From contig CABQBF010000121.1 of the NCBI GenBank assembly GCA_902462325.1, positions 1 to 8,022 on the forward strand: a stretch of DNA of 8,022 bases, given 5' to 3'. The notes below the pieces were generated by a model, which was not told where the DNA came from, made no database searches, and was given only the letters and a program-made list of their open reading frames with translations. Made by a program: the position numbers and the translations under genes. Positions 5,485 through 8,022 of the stretch are shown one piece after another; positions within the stretch are counted from its first letter, which is position 1; each line of letters starts with the position of its first letter. The DNA is from an uncultured Peptococcaceae bacterium (GTDB taxonomy: Bacteria > Bacillota > Peptococcia > Peptococcales > Peptococcaceae).

Positions 5485-7045
5485 GAATCTCCAATAATCT
5501 GCACCAGTTTTCATTGCTGCACGCTTCACGATATCTGGCTTGATACTCCGTTTTCACGCTCGGATATTTTAAAAACAATTTTATACAATACCAGAGCAAT
5601 ATCACGCCTGTTTTTATAAATCCAACTTTTTCTTTTTTATTCAAATCATATTCCTTGCATATTACAGTCAACTCTTTGTGGAATAAATCGGATCGCACCT
5701 GTAAAAAATCGTCAAATCCTGCTAGAGCATCATTTACTGCCTGTAAGGGAATTTTTGCTGCCGAATAGTTCCGCCTCACCAGGCATTTTCCCACGCGCCG
5801 TATTAACATATAGATACTGTTCCAAACCGATTCCTCATGTACCATATTGGTGATTAAAATATTACGCATATAATAGTACTCCAACGGTAAGGCTAATTTT
5901 TTCTCAAAGGGTTCATGCCATACACCGATCCCATTTAAGAAGTCCAGCTTCTTTGTAACACGCAAGCCATATTCAATATCATCGTTCTTAATAAAATAAG
6001 GCATGGGCAAATTGCTTTCATCTATCAGTGACAAAGGAATTAACAAATACCACCAGCCACAAAAATCATTTTGCTCAAACTGCTCATTCTGCAGCACATT
6101 TTTTACTTGACGTAAATCTATATTGGCTCGACTTGTCTTTACCTTATATCCCGTCCACTTCCCGCCTGCTTCATGCTGCACGTTCATCTGATCCAGCCGC
6201 AGCATACTGCCGCCGATGGCTAAGTCCTGATGCTCCGGCCGCAAGATTTGCAGAAAACGGATGGTTTTTATTAGCACGTTGCTCTCCAATAAGATATCAT
6301 CGTCCATCAACAGCACATGACTGAATTCTGCTTTACGCCGCAGGGCTTCGATGATGCCGCGGGTAAATCCGCCGCTGCCGCCGCAATTTTTATTGGGAAA
6401 CAGCCGTACATGGGACGTTTCAATTTCTTCCCGCTGCAAGGTCTTGCCGTTATCGACAACAAACACCTCTAAATGCTGCGCTGCTTCCTGCTCCGGCGCG
6501 GCAAAAATGGTCTGCGCCAGATGGTGCAAATTGCGCTGCACATAGGCCTCCCGTTGATAGGTACAGATAACCGCTGCGATTTTGGCAGGCTGCAGTCGCT
6601 CCTCTGCAATGGGACTGGCATAGAAGCCGCCGCCAAACACAGCCTGCTTGGATAGGGCTGTCAGCTCCAGATAAAGAAAGCCGTTGCCGCTTTCCCGACT
6701 AAAATCGTACAATAGCACCGTATCCATCAATCGCTCCTGCTGCACCTGCTGGGTCAGCAGCACCGCACGCCGCACGTTCTTCCCTTCCAATTGGGCCTTC
6801 AGCAAACGAATCTGAAACTGGCCCTGCAATTGCAGATGCACTTCCAGCACTTGGGCGCTGGTATATTGCAAATATTTTTGATACGAGAAGCAATTAAAAT
6901 AGGTATCCAAGGTCAGCACCGTTTTTCGTTTGAGCGTAAACTGTCCCGCTTGCTCCTCATACTGCACCGGCTGGCTGGCACGGTAATACAGCTCTGTTTC
7001 TGTACAAATATTGGATTTTGGCAGGGTGATAGGAAATAGCTCCAT
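5453..7045 (-). CDS. GlfT2-like galactofuranosyltransferase (GT2 family)
   Basis: A 530-residue enzyme of the GlfT2 type, which transfers galactofuranose from UDP-galactofuranose to a lipid-linked acceptor on the cytoplasmic side. An N-terminal beta-rich domain (about 1-150, with ELYYRA near residue 20 as in GlfT2) precedes a GT-A core. The core shows AAVICTYQRE (157-166), VFVVDNG, NKNCGGSGGFTRG (219-230), LLMDDDIL with D248-D249-D250, GWWYLLIP with W331-W332, FIKNDDIEYGLR with D355-D356, and VWHEPFEKK with H377. These correspond to the metal-binding DDD, the acceptor-site tryptophans, the catalytic-base aspartate pair and the metal-binding histidine known in mycobacterial GlfT2. A helical C-terminal region follows; it is shorter than in the roughly 640-residue mycobacterial enzyme. 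The ATG at 7045-7043 is preferred because AGAAGGAG lies seven bases upstream. A TTG at 7069 would overlap the upstream gene. Whether it polymerises or adds single residues is not known. Confidence 0.92.
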   Translation of the reverse strand: MELFPITLPKSNICTETELYYRASQPVQYEEQAGQFTLKRKTVLTLDTYFNCFSYQKYLQYTSAQVLEVHLQLQGQFQIRLLKAQLEGKNVRRAVLLTQQVQQERLMDTVLLYDFSRESGNGFLYLELTALSKQAVFGGGFYASPIAEERLQPAKIAAVICTYQREAYVQRNLHHLAQTIFAAPEQEAAQHLEVFVVDNGKTLQREEIETSHVRLFPNKNCGGSGGFTRGIIEALRRKAEFSHVLLMDDDILLESNVLIKTIRFLQILRPEHQDLAIGGSMLRLDQMNVQHEAGGKWTGYKVKTSRANIDLRQVKNVLQNEQFEQNDFCGWWYLLIPLSLIDESNLPMPYFIKNDDIEYGLRVTKKLDFLNGIGVWHEPFEKKLALPLEYYYMRNILITNMVHEESVWNSIYMLIRRVGKCLVRRNYSAAKIPLQAVNDALAGFDDFLQVRSDLFHKELTVICKEYDLNKKEKVGFIKTGVILLWYCIKLFLKYPSVKTEYQARYREACSNENWCRLLEIHENYEITQFI

Positions 7046-7052
7046 TCCAATA

Positions 7053-7060
7053 CTCCTTCT
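7053..7060 (-). promoter_or_regulatory. Ribosome binding site deciding the start of the GlfT2-like gene
   Basis: AGAAGGAG on the minus strand, seven bases before the ATG at 7045-7043. It rules in favour of this ATG over the in-frame TTG at 7069-7067, which would place the site inside the coding region. It also leaves a 20-base gap after the DUF4422 stop (7068-7066). Confidence 0.75.
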
Positions 7061-7065
7061 TTTTG

Positions 7066-8022
7066 TCAAGTAGCCCGCAGCTTATGATTGGCCCTCGCTT
7101 GCAGCACACGCCTTGCGCTCCGGCTTACTACACTGCGCCGTCTGGTTCCCGGCGGCAATAGGGCATTCACCAGCTTCATGGCTTTTAGGGTGCCTTTGCC
7201 GCCGTCCAAATTGGCAAAGTGAATGCGGGGCAGCTCGCAGCTGCGCACCTGTCCTTGCTGCTTCAGGTGGGTATACCAAATGCCAAAGAGCCGCTCGGCC
7301 AGATAGCCGTCTACCCGCAGGGCTGCCCGATGGTTCTGATACTTCGGCCAATGATTTTGCCGGTCAAACTGCTCCAATAAGGGAAACAGCCAGCTGCAAT
7401 ATTGCTGAAACAGCTCGCTCCGCATGATGTACATATTTTTCAGATAAAGCGCTGTCCCGTTCAAATATTGCTGCGTTGCCTGCCGGTAGTCCGGATGATT
7501 CTGCTGCACCAGCTGGGCCGCCAGCTGCAAATCTTCGATAAAATGATAGGGCGCTCGCCGGTAATTGTCCCAGGCTGTCTCGTACATGTTCTCTGCCTTT
7601 GGCGCTACGATATCGTACCGGCTGATAACCTGCTCCATCTGCTCTGGCCCATAGCCCATGCGCTCCAGCGTCGCTTCATCGGGAAAATCATAGATGCAAT
7701 AGGGCCGCCGCTGCTGCTGAAAGGTGAAATAGCGGCGATAATGGTAAAAGCCTACATAATCGGCCTGTTGGTTTTTCCACACCCAGTATTGGCCGGTCAG
7801 CTCACAATAGCGGGAATTTTTGTCTGAAATATGGACGCCAGTGTGATCGTGCAGCATGTCCGGCAGCGGCTCATGCAGCGCTGTACCAATCTGCAAAGGC
7901 ATCAACAATGGGTGCTGCGGGACATAGACAGGCTTATGGGTCGCTATATAGATTTTGATATCTGCCACCAATTCCACATCCAATCGCTGCGAGAGAGACG
8001 AAAAATTATAGATTTCTGTACA
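7066..8022 (-). CDS. DUF4422-family glycosyltransferase, 5' end open to the right window edge
   Basis: A DUF4422 domain protein, a family found in capsule and exopolysaccharide clusters and considered to be glycosyltransferases; the sugar it transfers is unknown. Recognisable family features, numbered from the TTG at 7983, are IYIATHK (11-17), TGVHISDKNSRYCELTGQYWVWKN (48-71, of which ELTGQYWVWKN is the most typical part), DYVGFYHYRRYF (75-86), NMYIMRSELFQQYC (183-196) and a YLAERLFGIW segment near 227-236. The C-terminus is arginine-rich (RRRSVVSRSARR), suggesting contact with the inner membrane face. The first start codon within the window is a TTG at 7983-7981, but it has no ribosome binding site. 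Nor do the GTG codons just after it. The frame stays open for 13 more codons to position 8022, so the gene may begin outside the window. The domain itself looks complete. Base composition is high (33 of 60 G or C in 7141-7200), and glutamine is unusually frequent. Confidence 0.88.
   Translation of the reverse strand, partial: CTEIYNFSSLSQRLDVELVADIKIYIATHKPVYVPQHPLLMPLQIGTALHEPLPDMLHDHTGVHISDKNSRYCELTGQYWVWKNQQADYVGFYHYRRYFTFQQQRRPYCIYDFPDEATLERMGYGPEQMEQVISRYDIVAPKAENMYETAWDNYRRAPYHFIEDLQLAAQLVQQNHPDYRQATQQYLNGTALYLKNMYIMRSELFQQYCSWLFPLLEQFDRQNHWPKYQNHRAALRVDGYLAERLFGIWYTHLKQQGQVRSCELPRIHFANLDGGKGTLKAMKLVNALLPPGTRRRSVVSRSARRVLQARANHKLRAT

Noticed and set aside
7402..7827. A 141-codon open frame on the plus strand opposite the DUF4422 gene.
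   Set aside because: It lies entirely antisense to a well-supported coding region with clear family motifs, its product resembles nothing I recognise, and G+C-rich DNA readily leaves such shadow frames.

Overview
The window is a stretch of a cell-surface polysaccharide locus. All seven genes are on the minus strand, so transcription runs from the right edge (8022) to the left edge (1). In transcription order: a DUF4422 glycosyltransferase (5' end possibly beyond the right edge), a GlfT2-like galactofuranosyltransferase, an ABC-2 permease (Wzm/TagG type), its ATPase (Wzt/TagH type), a GT2 glycosyltransferase, a large two-domain protein joining a GT8 glycosyltransferase to a CDP-glycerol glycerophosphotransferase (TagF-type) domain, and the first 36 codons of galU. 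Genes are packed tightly: gaps of 14 to 20 bases, or overlaps of 13 and 32 bases. The one exception is a 162-base AT-rich gap before the GT8 fusion gene. No RNA genes, insertion sequences, CRISPR arrays or long repeats were seen, and no gene-free stretch exceeds 300 bases.

The protein families suggest a member of the Bacillota (Firmicutes): a TagF-type domain, a Wzt with no carbohydrate-binding tail, DUF4422, and strong AGGAGG-type ribosome binding sites. I cannot tell from sequence alone whether it is a Gram-positive member or a double-membraned one such as a Negativicute. In the first case the product would be a wall polysaccharide or capsule, in the second an O-antigen-like polymer. Base composition is mosaic. 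Single 60-base lines counted by eye give about 55-58% G+C in galU and the DUF4422 gene, about 40% in the ATPase gene, and 22-35% in the GT2 and GT8-fusion genes.

Inferred working model: GalU makes UDP-glucose, which GalE and UDP-galactopyranose mutase (neither visible here) would convert to UDP-galactofuranose. The GlfT2-like enzyme, with the DUF4422 and GT2 enzymes, builds a galactofuranose-containing chain on a lipid carrier on the cytoplasmic face, and Wzm/Wzt export it. The GT8-TagF fusion could add a hexose and then a glycerol-phosphate (or other polyol-phosphate) group as a side branch or cap. The parts are known families. The combination, and especially the GT8-TagF fusion next to a galactofuranan exporter cassette, is the most interesting content.
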